A DNA stretch of 64,000 nt from Amphibalanus amphitrite (lineage: Eukaryota; Arthropoda; Thecostraca; Balanomorpha; Balanidae). Location: the NCBI RefSeq assembly GCF_019059575.1, contig NW_024881504.1:2356001-2420000 (forward strand), written 5' to 3'. Under the pieces are notes generated by a model. The model made no database searches. It was given only the letters and a program-made list of their open reading frames with translations, and had not been told where the DNA came from. A program made the position numbers and the translations under genes. Below are positions 1 through 11,385 of this stretch, one piece after another (the stretch's first letter is position 1; every line of letters begins with the position of its first letter).

Positions 1-731
1 GAATGCGTTCTTATCCGACAATACAGCCACCCGCGGCGAGGCTTTGGTTTTTTACCAATCAGCTCCAACCAGCTCAGCTTTAACCAATCAGCTTATCTGA
101 CACAATCCGACGAGTCTGTCTTCTGAACGCTGATTGGCTTGAGTGTGACGTCATCGCTATGCCATCATACAGTAGGTGCCGTAGAGAGTATCAACATAGT
201 ACCAATATGTTAAATAGTTTTAAATACTTTTTCGCGAATTGTGCACTTCTGGCACCAGTTTTAAAAAGAAAATGAAAAATAATAATGTCAAAATGAAAAA
301 CAACGATATCTTCATATTTCACGAAGGTGGCCCTTTTCCTTTAATGTCTCTCAGAATTTGCTCGAAAGTCGCTTTGAGAGCAGAATCACTGACTGGGAGA
401 GCTTCACTCTACCGTATTCAACGTCTGAATCAGTGAGCTCTGCCGTCACTTGCGTGACATCTGTGACATCTTTCTGCGACACGAGCTCAAAGACTGTCTT
501 GATGACGGGCATGACCTCCTTTGTTCCGGTCACGGACGGGCAAGTCAGAATCGCTGAACGATCTGTGATCCTGATAAAGATGTTGCAGCGCTGATGCTGC
601 ATTTTTTTTTTGGGCTTTCGGGACCTTTTTTCGTACGTATTTAAGCGGCTTAACCGCTGTGGGTGATACCCGAGAGCTACCAACACGGTCGATTGTGGAC
701 GGCCAATACGGGGTGCCAGCTAAATAGTTTG
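1..731. other. Unassigned 5' flank
   Basis: No gene or element recognised. Short open frames on both strands (for example around 351-686) overlap one another in antiphase and have no recognisable motif. There is a poly-T stretch near 602-611. The region ends directly at the telomeric repeat. Confidence 0.5.
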
Positions 732-936
732 TTAGGTTAGGTTAGGTTAGGTTAGGTTAGGTTAGGTTAGGTTAGGTTAGGTTAGGTTAGGTTAGGTTAG
801 GTTAGGTTAGGTTAGGTTAGGTTAGGTTAGGTTAGGTTAGGTTAGGTTAGGTTAGGTTAGGTTAGGTTAGGTTAGGTTAGGTTAGGTTAGGTTAGGTTAG
901 GTTAGGTTAGGTTAGGTTAGGTTAGGTTTGGTTAGG
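732..936 (+). repeat. Interstitial TTAGG telomeric repeat
   Basis: About 41 head-to-tail copies of TTAGG, almost perfect, with substitutions only at the right edge (near 927 and 937). TTAGG is the ancestral telomere unit of insects and many crustaceans, so this block identifies the genome as arthropod. It lies inside ordinary sequence, so it is interstitial: a repair scar, a former chromosome end or a telomere-targeted insertion. The G-rich strand runs left to right. Confidence 0.95.
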
Positions 937-1027
937 TCTGCTTTATGTCACGCAGCACAATAAACAGTGTAAACAAGACTCGTGCAGCGGCTGCATTCTT
1001 TTTAAGGTGAAAACTGAAAACTGATTC

Positions 1028-1119
1028 TTTTCGGGATCCCGGGATTGGCGGAATTTCGGGATCGGGATCGGGATTAAAATCCCGCCGGGATCCCGGGATC
1101 CCGATCCCGGGATTGCAAT
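1028..1119. repeat. GGGATC/CGGGAT short-motif repeat
   Basis: Alternating GGGATCCCGGGAT and CCCGATCCCGGG units, many of them palindromic, directly abut the clipped 5' LTR of the gypsy element. Its origin is unknown; it may be the end of another dispersed repeat that cut off the LTR. Confidence 0.6.
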
Positions 1120-1124
1120 CTCTA

Positions 1125-1248
1125 GGCGTGACCTAGCGGCCGGCGGCCGGCGGCCGCGCGGCTGGGTGTGTCAGTCTGTGCCTGGTGCCCACACGGGCGG
1201 GTGTCGTGACGACAATACAGTGCCGCTTGGACCTCTCAGTATTTAACA
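1125..1248 (+). repeat. 5' LTR of gypsy element, truncated
   Basis: Matches 5748-5871 base for base except one substitution, and ends in CA as LTRs do. The first 63 bp of the LTR, including its TG start, are missing; the preceding bases are the GGGATC repeat. The loss means no target-site duplication can be scored. Confidence 0.9.
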
Positions 1249-1249
1249 G

Positions 1250-1265
1250 TGGCGACGAGGTCCGA
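1250..1265 (+). other. Candidate primer-binding site (TGGCGACGAGG)
   Basis: TGG starts one base after the LTR end, the usual place for a tRNA primer-binding site (TGG pairs with the tRNA CCA end). The same TGGCGACGAGG follows the LTR of the second, minus-strand gypsy copy (34687-34697), so the two families use the same or a closely related tRNA. I cannot name the tRNA with certainty. Confidence 0.75.
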
Positions 1266-1280
1266 AGAACTGCGGGAAGT

Positions 1281-3521
1281 ATGGTGAATGACGGAGAAGT
1301 GCAGGAGACTCGGCAGCCTGCAGTTAAGTTGGAAGAGGACAACGGGAATCGGCGGCAACCAACGGTAGGAATGGGGGCCTGGACGGGTATCGGAGAGTTT
1401 CATGAGCAAGATGGTGAGACATGGGCAGATTACATCGAACGTTTCGAGTTTGCTTGCATTGGACAAGGTGTTGAGATGGATGATGTAACTAAGAGGGCCC
1501 GTTTGCTTTCCGGACTTGGACAAGAGGGATTTAGGAAAGTCAAAACAATATTGGCACCTTGCCAGCTCTCAGATGTGTCATTTGAGGACATCAAACGAAT
1601 TGTGCAGAATCACATGGACCCCAAGCCATCAGTTATCGTCAGTCGTTTTCAATTTCATAAGAAGGTCCAAGGAGCCGAGCAAGGAATCAAGGAATTTGTT
1701 GCTGAGCTGAGAGTTATGGCTGGTCGTTGTGACTTTGGAAACACGATGGATCTGATGCTGCGAGATAGATTTGTGTGTGGCTTATATGACCAGGTGTTGC
1801 AGAAGCGGTTGCTGTCTGAAGAAGATTCGCTGACGTTCGAAAGGGCACAGAAGATCGCGCTGGCTGTGGAGACGGCCGCCAAAGGATCTCGCCAGCTGAC
1901 GACGGAGCAGCCATCTCGCGACAGTCGCGAGGTCAACAGAGTCGAGGCCAGGAGCTTCAATCCTCCTCCGCCGCCTGCTGGACGTAAACAGAGACCGACT
2001 CCACCGCCGCCCAACCGGTATGTAAAGAGAGACTGCTACCGGTGTGGTGGAAGTCACTCTCCGCAGATGTGCCGGTTTAAAGGCTATAGGTGTCACTCTT
2101 GTGGAGCCTTGGGCCATTTGAGCCGGTGTTGTAGGCAAAATGAGCAGGACAAACAGCCAGCTACTCGTACAAATCGTGTCGGTGAGGATGGAACTGATGA
2201 GCCTGCTCAAGTTGATGATGAAAGCGAGGTCTGTAGTGTCTACACGGTAGGTCGTCAAAAGTCGCCCCCAATCACAGCCGAAGTGATGGTGTGTGGTGTG
2301 CCCGTGACATTTGAAGTCGATACAGGAGCTGCTTCAACCCTGATGAACAAAGAGACGTTCGAAGCGGTCAGGACGGTTGGCGGAGACATCGGCCTGGAGT
2401 TGCAGCACAGCGAAGCTCACCTGAGGACGTATACCGGTGAGCGAATTCCTGTAGAGGGTGAGTTCAGCGCCGTCATACGCTACGACGGTCAGCATTTGGA
2501 GCTGCCGGCCTTGGTGGTGGACACCACCGGACCGAACCTGCTCGGCCGAGATTGGCTGAGAGTCTTGAAGCTCAACTGGCAAGACATCAAGCAGGTGAGA
2601 TTTGGGGATGACCCTCGTGTTCAGGAGCTTAAAAAGAAATACGCTGATGTGTTTTCATCTGAACTTGGATGTTTGAAAGATGTTGAAGTTAAGTTTGAAC
2701 TTGATGAGTCTGTGTCGCCACGCTTCTGCCGTGCCCGAAACATCCCATACGCCTACAGGAAGCAGGTGGAGGAACAGCTGGAGGCAGAAGTGGAAGCTGG
2801 TATCCTGGAGCCAGTTCGAACATCCGAGTGGGCATGTCAGATTGTGCCCATTGTGAAGCCGGACGGTAAGACTATCCGCATCTGTGGGAATTTCAAACAG
2901 ACGGCAAACCGAGCCATCGAAGTTGATAAACATCCGGTTCCGAGGGTGAAAGACATGTTTGCAAAGCTAGCGGGTGGAAAAGTGTTTGCAAAGTTGGATC
3001 TGAGCAGGGCGTATCAGCAGTTAAAAGTAGCTGAAGAGCACCGCCATTTGCTTACCATTAACACGCATCGCGGCCTGTTCAGGTACCGTCGTCTGGCGTT
3101 GGGAGTCTCGTCAGCTGTGGGAATTTTCCAGCGCGAGATGGAGAGGCTGCTGGCGGGAGTCCCCGGAGCCTTCATATATCTGGATGACATCTTGCTGTGT
3201 GGACACGACGAAGACGAGCTTCTGCAGCGGCTGGAACGTGTTCTGCGGCTCTTCCAGGAGGCAGGACTAAAGGTAAAGCCGGAGAAATCCTTGTTTTTGG
3301 CTCACAAAGTAGAATATTTGGGCTACGTCTTGGACAGTGATGGAGTTCATGCTACGGAGGCGAAAGTCCGTGCAATTACGGATTCGCCTGTCCCGTCAAA
3401 TGTGGCCGAGCTCAAGTCGTTCCTGGGAATATTCAACTATTACTCTCGTTTCATTCCGAGCCGTGCCCAGACTCTGTCACCGTTGTATGATCTCTTAAAA
3501 AAAGACACGCCATGGTCCTGA
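1281..3521 (+). pseudogene. Gypsy gag-protease-RT frame, ends at in-frame TGA
   Basis: I place the start at the ATG at 1281, the first after the LTR; the frame stays open upstream through the LTR, but that part is not expected to be coding. Order: a retrotransposon gag domain (about residues 40-210); a basic, proline-rich stretch; two zinc knuckles (about 251-284), the first CX2CX3HX4C and the second CX2CX4HX4C; an aspartic protease with a DTGA active site near nt 2317-2328 and LLGRDWL near nt 2550; then reverse transcriptase with palm motif YLDD at nt 3177-3188. The frame stops at TGA 3519-3521, between RT and RNase H. Homology continues in the same frame directly after the stop, so this is one nonsense change rather than a real gene end. 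Programmed readthrough is possible but unsupported. Confidence 0.9.
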
Positions 3522-5594
3522 GAAAAACGCCATCAAGTATCATTCAACGAGTGCAAAAAGTTGCTGGTTTCAAATCAGCTGCTGGTTCATTTTGATCCAG
3601 AACTGCCAATGGTCCTGGCATGTGACGCTTCCTGTCGGGGAATTGGTGCGGTGCTCTCCCACGTTTTTCCTGATGGGTCAGAGAGACCTATTGGCTACGC
3701 CTCTAGAACTCCTCAGCCGGCAGAGGCAGCCTACAGTCAAATCGAACGGGAGGCGTTGGCCATCATTTTTGGCGTGACAAGTTTTAGAGATTACATATAT
3801 GGAGCCCATTTTCAGCTCGTCACTGATCATAAACCACTGATTTGCTTGTTCGGGGAGAACAAGGGCATGCCCGAAATGGCTAGTTCTCGAATCAAACGCT
3901 GGGCCATACGATTGTCTGAGTTCTCGTACACCATTCGCTACAAGTCCACGCATGACATCGCCCATGCCGACGGATTGAGCAGACTGCCTCTTCCACAGCA
4001 TCATCACCGAGTGCGTTCGGAGGAGGGAGACGTGCTGCTCATCAATCATCTGAAGGAGACTGGCATCCTCAGTCCGGACAGGTTAGCCGTGCTCACCAAT
4101 AGAGACCCTGTGCTGAGTCGAGTCTTACACTGCATTCGGACTGGTTGGCCAGACAAACCTGATGACGCACTAAAGCCGTTTGCAATGCGCCAAACAGAGC
4201 TGCACACTGTCAAAAACGTGATAATGTGGGGTACTCGAGTGGTAATACCGGATACCGCTCGTGGATCTATACTCACTGAGCTGCACAGCTGTCATTTTGG
4301 AATGGTAAAGATGAAGGCCCTCGCTCGTACCGCTGTATGGTGGCCTGGAATTGATAGGGATGTGGAGACTCTGGCCGCGCGGTGTTACATGTGCCGAGTT
4401 CACAGCCCGAGCCCGCCGAAGGAGGAGCTGCATCCCTGGCAGTATCCTCCAAGGAGCTGGTCCAGACTCCACATAGATTTCGCTGGACCGAAGAATGGGA
4501 AGTATTTTTTGGTCCTAGTGGACGCGCATTCAAAATGGATTGAAGTGGCTATGATGAACTCGATGGAGGCAAAGTCTACCGTGAAGACACTGACAGGCAT
4601 GTTCGCGCGTTTCGGTCTACCGGACGTTATTGTGAGTGACAATGCACCCACGTTTACCAGCTCTGAGTTTCAGCAGTTCCTGACTCGGAACCGGATCGAT
4701 CACCGTACCATCGCACCCTACTGTCCACAGTCCAACGGCCTGGCGGAGAGAGCGGTCCGTGAGCTAAAGGTTCGACTGGACAAACTGTCTGATGTGTCTT
4801 ATCTTTCCATGCAGGAAGTCATCGACAAATGGCTGTTCCTGTACAGAGTCACGCCGCACGCCACCACCGGAGAGACGCCTGGCCAACTTCTTCTGGGGTA
4901 CAAGCCCATCACAAGGTTGGACAAGCTGAAACCAGACATTGAAGGTAAAGTGAGGCAGAATCAGTTGGCGCAGGTGCAAGGTCACAGGCGAAAATGTCCG
5001 ACAAAAAGGCAACCATTTGAGATTGGTCAATTGGTTTGGGCAAGACAGTATGGCAGACATGCCCCATTGTGGGCAACAGCGGTCGTAAAGAAGTGTTTAC
5101 ATCCACTGTACTGGGTCGTGTTAAACGGTCAGATGCAAAAACGTCACATGAATCAATTGTGTGCGCAGGACGTGACTGCACCGGAGCCGGAGGTGACTGC
5201 ACCGGAGCCGGAGATGGCTGCGGATCGGCGGACGGTGGACCTCGCTCTGATGCCGGCGCCGCTTCAGCAGCCGCTGAATCCTGCTGCTGCCGACGGCGAC
5301 GGCGAGTGCTCGCCATCTCGGCAAACGAGCCTCCGGTGTGCCGCACCGTCTGCGGCCGGGGCGTCCGAGTGTTCCGCTGACGAGTCGGCTGGCGATGCTG
5401 CACTGGCCGCCTCTGCCGGGCGGCGCTCACCGGCGGCCGCTGTGGGACGGCCATCGACTGGTGATGCGGGCGAGTGTGTATCGACTGGCAGTGATACGTT
5501 GGAGCATGCACCGCGTCAAGCTCCTGAGAATCCTGAACAATCGCGGCGCTATCCTGTGCGAGAGCGGCGACCGGTTCAACTATATCCTGCGTAG
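3522..5594 (+). pseudogene. Gypsy RNase H-integrase frame after the TGA
   Basis: In frame with the upstream gag-pol; its first ATG is at 3561. RNase H begins at about nt 3610 (motif ACDASCRGIGAVL). The integrase has an HHCC zinc region at about nt 4275-4400. The catalytic triad is Asp at 4476, Asp at 4638 and Glu at 4746, the last two separated by 35 residues (DD35E). A C-terminal basic region follows, then a low-complexity Ala/Pro/Glu tail with a short duplicated VTAPEPE unit (about nt 5170-5215). No chromodomain is evident. Apart from the upstream stop I see no damage in this half. Confidence 0.9.
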
Positions 5595-5660
5595 GGTGTT
5601 TCCGGGTGTCCATTGTGTTGTTTATGTTTGGTAGTCTCAATTTAGTTGGCCATTTTTGTT

Positions 5661-5684
5661 GATAGTGGAAATTTGGGGTGGAGG
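5661..5684 (+). promoter_or_regulatory. Candidate polypurine tract
   Basis: A purine-rich run (ending GGGGTGGAGG, with one T) immediately before the 3' LTR TG at 5685, where plus-strand DNA synthesis primes in LTR elements. The run is short and impure, so the exact extent is uncertain. Confidence 0.6.
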
Positions 5685-5871
5685 TGTGGTGGCTGGGATT
5701 GGCTGTGCCGTGCCGGCCAGCTGGGCTAGATAGCCTGAGGCGCGGATGGCGTGACCTGGCGGCCGGCGGCCGGCGGCCGCGCGGCTGGGTGTGTCAGTCT
5801 GTGCCTGGTGCCCACACGGGCGGGTGTCGTGACGACAATACAGTGCCGCTTGGACCTCTCAGTATTTAACA
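5685..5871 (+). repeat. 3' LTR of gypsy element (187 bp)
   Basis: Starts TGTGGTGGCT after the polypurine tract and ends TTTAACA. It contains a triple GGCCGGC block near 5760-5780. It is short for a gypsy LTR but has correct TG...CA ends. Confidence 0.88.
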
Positions 5872-6437
5872 CCTTCCATCCTCTCTTCCTTCACCCGGGT
5901 GTCCTGCCTGAGTGCCTCTTGCAGGTCCCTCGCGCACTGCCTCAGTGGTAGGCATTTTTAAATATCAAGTCGTGTTATGTTTCAGCGGTGTGTCTGTATG
6001 AAATGTTTGCACTTTATTTGATGTAGGTAGTGAACATATGCATTGTTCACGGCTCTGTTTCTGTTATTCATTGGCTCTGCCAAGAGTCGGCGGGAGGGTG
6101 TTGAATATTGTTCAGTACCGTACCGTGTCGTTTAGCGCCTGTACCTGCGCCTGTACAGTGATTGACCGCTAGCGACATCTATTAGTTGGATTGGGTTATG
6201 CGGATTGTGGCCGCTGCCGACTGTGGCCGTACCGGGACGCCTGGGACCACTTCTGCGCCTGCCATCTATCGGGCAGTGTTTGGAACTACCGCGGGCGCCG
6301 GCCGGCCGCGCCACGCGGCGCCGTTATGGAGGCGAATGAAGTGGTGTAAAACCAGATGAATTTTACGCTTGTAAAGCAAAAAACGAAAAATGTACACTCA
6401 CCACGGTGTTCAGGAAAGTACTGGGAACAATATGGAT
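5872..6437. other. Unassigned interval
   Basis: No gene or element recognised. A CpG-rich segment lies at about 6290-6325. Open frames here are short and without motifs. Confidence 0.4.
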
Positions 6438-7627
6438 ATAATCCCGCGCCCTGCTGGGGGGGTGTTTGAACACCCCCCCTTGTGGTTTTTCGCGAATATC
6501 TCAAAAACGGCGGCGCGGAGCGCCGCCGTTTTTGGTACACCTTATCATACATCAATTCTACACATGTTGTGAAAATTTCAGACCAAGGTCATTCAAGGTC
6601 AGGTCACCAGGTCACTTGAAGTGACCTCACCTCATAAAAACTTTCAATGTCTGTCATAGCTACACCGAGTGACCGATCGCTTTGAAACTTTCAGCGATTG
6701 CTAAGAGCAATAGCATGTACAAAATGTATATCTCAGAATTTTGATATCGATGACCTAAGGTCAGGTCAATTTTGCGACCTCCCCATTATAAGTCAATGGG
6801 AGAAAACTGAAATGCGCCTCTTTTGGATGAAAGACATTATAAACACTCCCAAACACCGAATTACAAGTGGTTTAGATACACTGAGCTTGAAAATGGTGTC
6901 CGTGACCCTTGTTTATGCCCTGAGGTCATCTTAGGTCACGAATGGTATCTAACAGTTTTTCGCAAATAACTTTTGATAGAGGCATGCTAGAGCGATGAAA
7001 ACGCCTTAGATGTGTTCAGCTCGACGATACGGATCGACTGATATGCAACATGACCCTTTCCGGTCAGGTCATGACCTTGACCTGAGGTCAAATTTTCAAG
7101 TTGACCTTTCAAGGTCAAGTTATAGTTCATTCGATGCGTCTTGACGAGAGGAACACGATGCCGGTAAAGGTAAGCTCGTACAAGGCTTGGGTCAAAAGTT
7201 ATTGCAGAAAAACTGTTTTCGAAAATATCGGCTATTTTTGCAGTTTTTGCCCCCTGCAGGCAAAACCGTTGACGTTAGGTCAAATCTGAGAGAATTACTC
7301 AGAAAGGGCGTTAATAGGGCTATCGAATGCGCTTTTCCGCGGCGCTGTAGCTCTATTGGGTCCCGAGTTATGCGTTGGCTTCTTGGAAATTTTCGACATT
7401 CGACCTGGAAATCGGCGAAATTTTGCCTTCAATGACCTCTGGTGACCTGACCTTTGACCTGACCAAAAAATTGACCGAAGTAATTTCGTCATTATTTTTG
7501 ACGCTCTTTCGAACGCCGCCTTCCGCGTATCGCTACGTGGCCCAGGAGCCGAGTTACAAGGGGGGGTGTTCAAACACCCCCCCAGCAGGGCGTGGAAATC
7601 CAGGACCCCCAGCAGGGCGCGGGTTAA
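6438..7627 (+). mobile_element. TTAA element, subfamily F1 (word TGTTTGAACA), full copy
   Basis: The left end reads ATAATCCCGCGCCCTGCTGG; the right end is its inverse, AGCAGGGCGCGGG then TTAA. Near each end a G-run and C-run flank TGTTTGAACA (left, about 6462) and TGTTCAAACA-type sequence (right, about 7565), so each end can fold. A second hairpin (GGCGGCGC-GGA-GCGCCGCC) lies near 6510-6528. The interior has many AGGTCA/TGACCT hexamers (for example 7060-7130) and no transposase frame, so it is non-autonomous. The left flank (ATAA) does not match the right TTAA exactly. It is very similar to 16605-20866 outside that copy's insertion. Confidence 0.85.
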
Positions 7628-8049
7628 AGCTAGTACGATGCGAACTGTTGGTTCCCTAGAGCCATAGGTGTCGGAACGTTTTCGAAAGTGGGGGGGGCCA
7701 GGCTCCCAGAGGCACAAAACCTCACCTACCCCCAAAATCGATTTTCTCCTCGGATTTCGGCCACTTTATTTTCGCAAGCATGCTCAAATTGGTTAAAAAA
7801 AAACGTGTAAAGAAAAAAAATCGACCAAAACCTCGGGGAGACTCCCGTCCAGAAATTAAATCTCATGGACGCGTCCCCCTGGCCTCCGCAGCCGCGTTGG
7901 CACCAGGAGCGGATCCAGGAAAACTCCAAGGGGAAGATCATGAATTGAAGTACTGCCCCTACCTATACCTAAAATTAAAACCTCAACTGAGTTCGGCCAC
8001 TTAATTTTGGTGGTGCCCTATTTTCATTTTTTATTGATTTGTTTTTGCC
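7628..8049. other. Unassigned interval leading into minisatellite
   Basis: No gene. The right part (about 7990-8045, GGCCACTTAATTTTGGTGG) recurs inverted at about 23140-23172, so it belongs to the same dispersed element as the following minisatellite. Confidence 0.5.
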
Positions 8050-8745
8050 CTGGCAGGCCTGTGGTGCCCCTGGCGGGCCTGTGGTGCCCTGCTAGGCCGC
8101 AGGTGCCCCTGGCAGGTTTGTGGTGCCCCTGGAAGGACTGTGGTGCTCCTTACGAGCCTGAAGTGCCAGCGACAGGCCCATGGTGCCTCTGCGAGGCCGG
8201 TGGTGCCCCTGCGAGGCCGGTGGTGCCCCTGCGAGGCCGTGGTGCCCCTGCGAGGCCGTGGTGCCCCTGCTAGGTCGCTGGTGCCCCTGGGCCCTGACAG
8301 GACTGTGGTGCTCCTGACATGCCTGAAGTGTCCCTGACGGGAACGTGATGCCACTGACAGTCCCAAGGTGCCCCTGCGAGGCCAGTGGGTGCCCCTGGCA
8401 AGCCTGTGGTGCCCCTGGCAGGTCTGTGGTGTCCCTGGCAGACCTGTGGTGCCCCTGCTAGGCTTCTGGTGCCCCTGACAGGCCTGTCGTGCTCCTGAAA
8501 GGACTGTGGTGCCCCTGGGCCCTGACAAGCCTGAGGTGCCCCTGACAGGCCCAAGGTGCCCCTGCGAGGCCGGTGGTGCCCCTGGAAGGGCCTTTGGTGC
8601 CCCTGGGAGACCTGTGGTGCCCCTGGCAGACCAGTGGTGCTCTTGCTAGGCCGATGGTGCTCCTGACAGGCCGGTGGTGCCCCGTCAAGTCTGTGGTGCC
8701 CCTGATAGGTCGGTGGTGCCCCTGGTAGGCCTGTGGTGCCCCCGG
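8050..8745 (+). repeat. Minisatellite, GGTGCCCCTGGCAGGCCTGT-type units
   Basis: About 24-27 diverged units of roughly 25-30 bp, each with the core GGTGCCCCTG followed by a CAGGCC or GAGGCC variant. Because units are often a multiple of three with few stops, long open frames appear on both strands (for example 8031-8905 minus); they are compositional artefacts. An inverted, shorter copy lies at 22630-23110 with the same flank, so this is the core of a dispersed element. Confidence 0.85.
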
Positions 8746-9556
8746 GCCCCAAGGGGGCATGACCCATGTGACCCCACCTTGGATCCGCCACTGGTTGGCA
8801 CCCATGCGAATTCCAGAAGCATCCAAAAACTTTTTTATTACGAGCGAGCGTGAAACGTGAGAAGTGAAAAGTCGGCAAAGGTGTGTGTGTGTGTGGGGGG
8901 GGCATTTAACATTGCTGGCCCCCATTCGAAAGTGGGGGACCATTGCCCCCTGCCCCCTGTTCTTACGCCTATGCCAGTAACCGATCAACTAATACAAGGC
9001 CGCCTAACATAAATTGTTAGTTTATGCCGTTTACGCATTCTGCTGCGCCAGTATTGTCTCTCTTTGCAGCGCGCGCTGCCCCTAAGCTGCCACTTATTGC
9101 TTCTGACAAAGCTACCTTTCATTGGGTGGAGGAAAATTGCACTCAATAACGATGAAGCACAAATGGAAATCTTCATGGAAGGGCAGGCCAGAGAACCGTC
9201 AAGTTTGTTCTTCGGGTTGATACCTACAAATACATTAAAAAGTTCGGCAAAAAGTGGGGGGGCCAGTTAACATTACTGCCCCCCCCCACTATGAAAAGTG
9301 GGGGGCCACCGGCCCCCCCGTCCCCCCCTGTTCCTATACCTATGCCTAAAGCAGTATTTACATACTTGTAGGAGATAGGACTTTAACATTACGGGAGCTT
9401 CTAAACTGCGCTCGCAAAGTACTTGATTGTAAATATTTCCATTTAGAGGCAAAAATCTAAAAATGTACAGTCAGAGCGTTGTTCCCAATGCTTCTAGGTA
9501 CATAATGAGCATAAATTTAGCTTGAAGTGTCATCACACATTGGTTCCCAGTCCAGT
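8746..9556. other. Unassigned interval with G/C homopolymers
   Basis: Contains a GT run (8881-8894) and several poly-G/poly-C tracts (about 8895, 9256, 9285, 9300). The phrases around 8925-8970 and 9270-9345 resemble each other (a GGGGGCCA motif, then CCCCTGTTC.TA), suggesting two related fragments. No gene seen. Confidence 0.4.
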
Positions 9557-10507
9557 TTAACCCTAGAACGCCTAGGGGGGGGGGGGTTGTATCAACCCCC
9601 CCCCCTGAGGTTTTTTCGAAGTGCACGCTAAACGGCTTGTCGTAGCGGGCTGAAATTTTCAATACCCTCTGGGGCAACCTTTGCGCATCTTTTGCCGAAA
9701 AAAATTGATCGGGTCATGTCAGGTCACGGAGTTATGACGTCATAAGAGGTACAGCCTCCGGCCGACAGTTACCAAACGTGTGCACCGAATCCCTAGGTTT
9801 TCTGCCGGTGATACCCACATTGTTTGATGGATCATGATGAAACTTCCCATGCATGTTGGGGCAAGCATTGGCTATCGTGTGGTGCAAGAAAATTGACCGG
9901 GTCAGGTCAGGTCACGGAGCTATGACGTCACAAGAGGAACAGCGTCCGGTACTATTTTTGAAAAGCGCCCGAACCACTATTTTGCTAATTCTTGTCACCT
10001 CAATGGGAATATGCAGCAATATTAGCTTCTATAGGGAGCAAATGGACCTCCCAAATCCAAAAATACAATCAGATTTCAAAAATTTAAATTCTGATTTTTC
10101 GAATTTCTGCCGCCGACTGTGACCTTGCCGACTTCCGGCGCTCCCAACGCGCCATTTTTAGAGCTAGGGAAACGAAATACATACCAAACGATAGAGAATT
10201 GATCAAGAAACACGCTAGTGAAGGTTTTAAGTCGATATCTCCCACCGTTTTGCCGCAATCGCCGCGGAAAGTTGAAAAAGTTTGATTTTTTCGGAAAATT
10301 TGACCTTTGACCGGTCATAAGTAGGTCAAATGTTGACCTAGGACCAAAAAATATACCACCAATCGCGAGATCTCGTTGAGAGCAATCCGTTGGTTTTTTC
10401 CGCTAAGCTCTACGACCTTCCGTTTCGAAACGCCAGGGGGGGTCGTAACAACCCCCCCCCCCCGGTCGTTCGTGTTATGAGAAATGGCCTGGTCGTGCGA
10501 GGGTTAA
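9557..10507. mobile_element. TTAA element, subfamily F2
   Basis: TTAA at 9557-9560 followed by CCCTAGAACG; the right end is GCGAGGG then TTAA at 10504-10507. The left G-run/C-run pair encloses GTTGTATCAAC (about 9586-9596); the right pair encloses GTCGTAACAAC (about 10442-10452), a diverged mirror. The interior has several GGTCA motifs (about 9710-9725, 9900-9915, 10300-10345). No transposase. Confidence 0.75.
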
Positions 10508-11385
10508 AACGACACTTTGTGCCGCAGTGCCTATTTCTTCCAATGGATGGCGGCTGGGTGGCGGTTGTAGTGGTGGACAAGACAATTCTTGAATGAAATG
10601 AAATCATTTGCTTTCAAAGAAGAATTTGGAAGAACTTGTAATAATTGACAAATGATCGTTAATTACAGTGTATAATTTCAAGTTCATAGCAAATGAAAAG
10701 ATTTTAAACAATGCTTGTGAACCCCAGTACCGCCGCGCGAGAAAGCAAGTACTCGACGCACGGTCTGCCCGCCACTTCTGAAAATGGTCCGCGGCCGGCC
10801 GGCCGCGACCCGACACGCTCTGTTAGCTGCGACTTTGGTATGTGGCGCGCGGTGATTGGCCTTGACCCCGAGCAGCTGTGCCACGTCCGCGCACAGACAG
10901 CTGTTTTCGTTTTTTTTTTTGTGTGTGTGTGGCACTGTGGCTTTTTCTGTGGGCACGGTTGGAAGCGTTTCCCCAATACAGTGCATCGGATTTTGATATC
11001 TGCTTGGTCTTCTTCGCCTGCTACGGCCCGGCCGGACCCTGCGATTCAGCGGTCGATTTTTATTCGGTCTCACTCGCCTACTAAGTGATGTTCGCCCCCG
11101 ACGGCCCAGCGTTTGACTGACTGTAAAAGGCTGGCTTCTCCAATTTGCCTTGTATTCGTCGGTCGCCCTTACACCCCAACGTCCAGTCACATGTCTACCA
11201 CCCGACTGCCACTCCGTGCCGTCCGACGCGCCGGCATGGCCCCGAAACTGGAGCAAACGGCCGCCGGGGACGCTCCTGTGCGCCAGATGTATATACGCCT
11301 CCGTCCACATCGGAGAGGACAGGGCGGCCGGCGCACAGTGGGCCGATATGCCATTCTAGCGCGACGGGGCCTGAATCTTCGAACG
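10508..11385. other. Unassigned interval
   Basis: The GC-rich stretch 10730-11350 has open frames on both strands, with no recognisable domain or splice architecture. GGCCGGCCGG lies near 10790-10805, and a poly-T/GT tract is at 10908-10931. I see no supportable gene. Confidence 0.4.

Larger units (their letters stand above)
1125..5871 (+). mobile_element. Ty3/gypsy LTR retrotransposon, nearly complete
   Basis: An LTR retrotransposon of about 4.75 kb with gag, protease, reverse transcriptase, RNase H and integrase in that order, which is the Ty3/gypsy gene order. It is bounded by direct repeats: a clipped 5' LTR (1125-1248) and a full 3' LTR (5685-5871). The shared 124 bp differ at one position (1134 A against 5757 G), so insertion was recent. 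Gag and pol form a single long frame broken by one TGA at 3519-3521. No envelope frame follows integrase. The 5' LTR lacks its first 63 bp, so this copy probably lost its promoter as well. Confidence 0.93.

Noticed and set aside
3519-3521. Programmed TGA readthrough in gypsy pol
   Set aside because: Position between RT and RNase H is not a usual recoding site and no downstream structure was evident; kept as a simple nonsense change.
8031-8905. Long minus-strand open frames (165, 211, 176 codons) in the 8-kb minisatellite
   Set aside because: They follow the tandem unit, overlap in several frames at once and show no domain; openness is due to composition.
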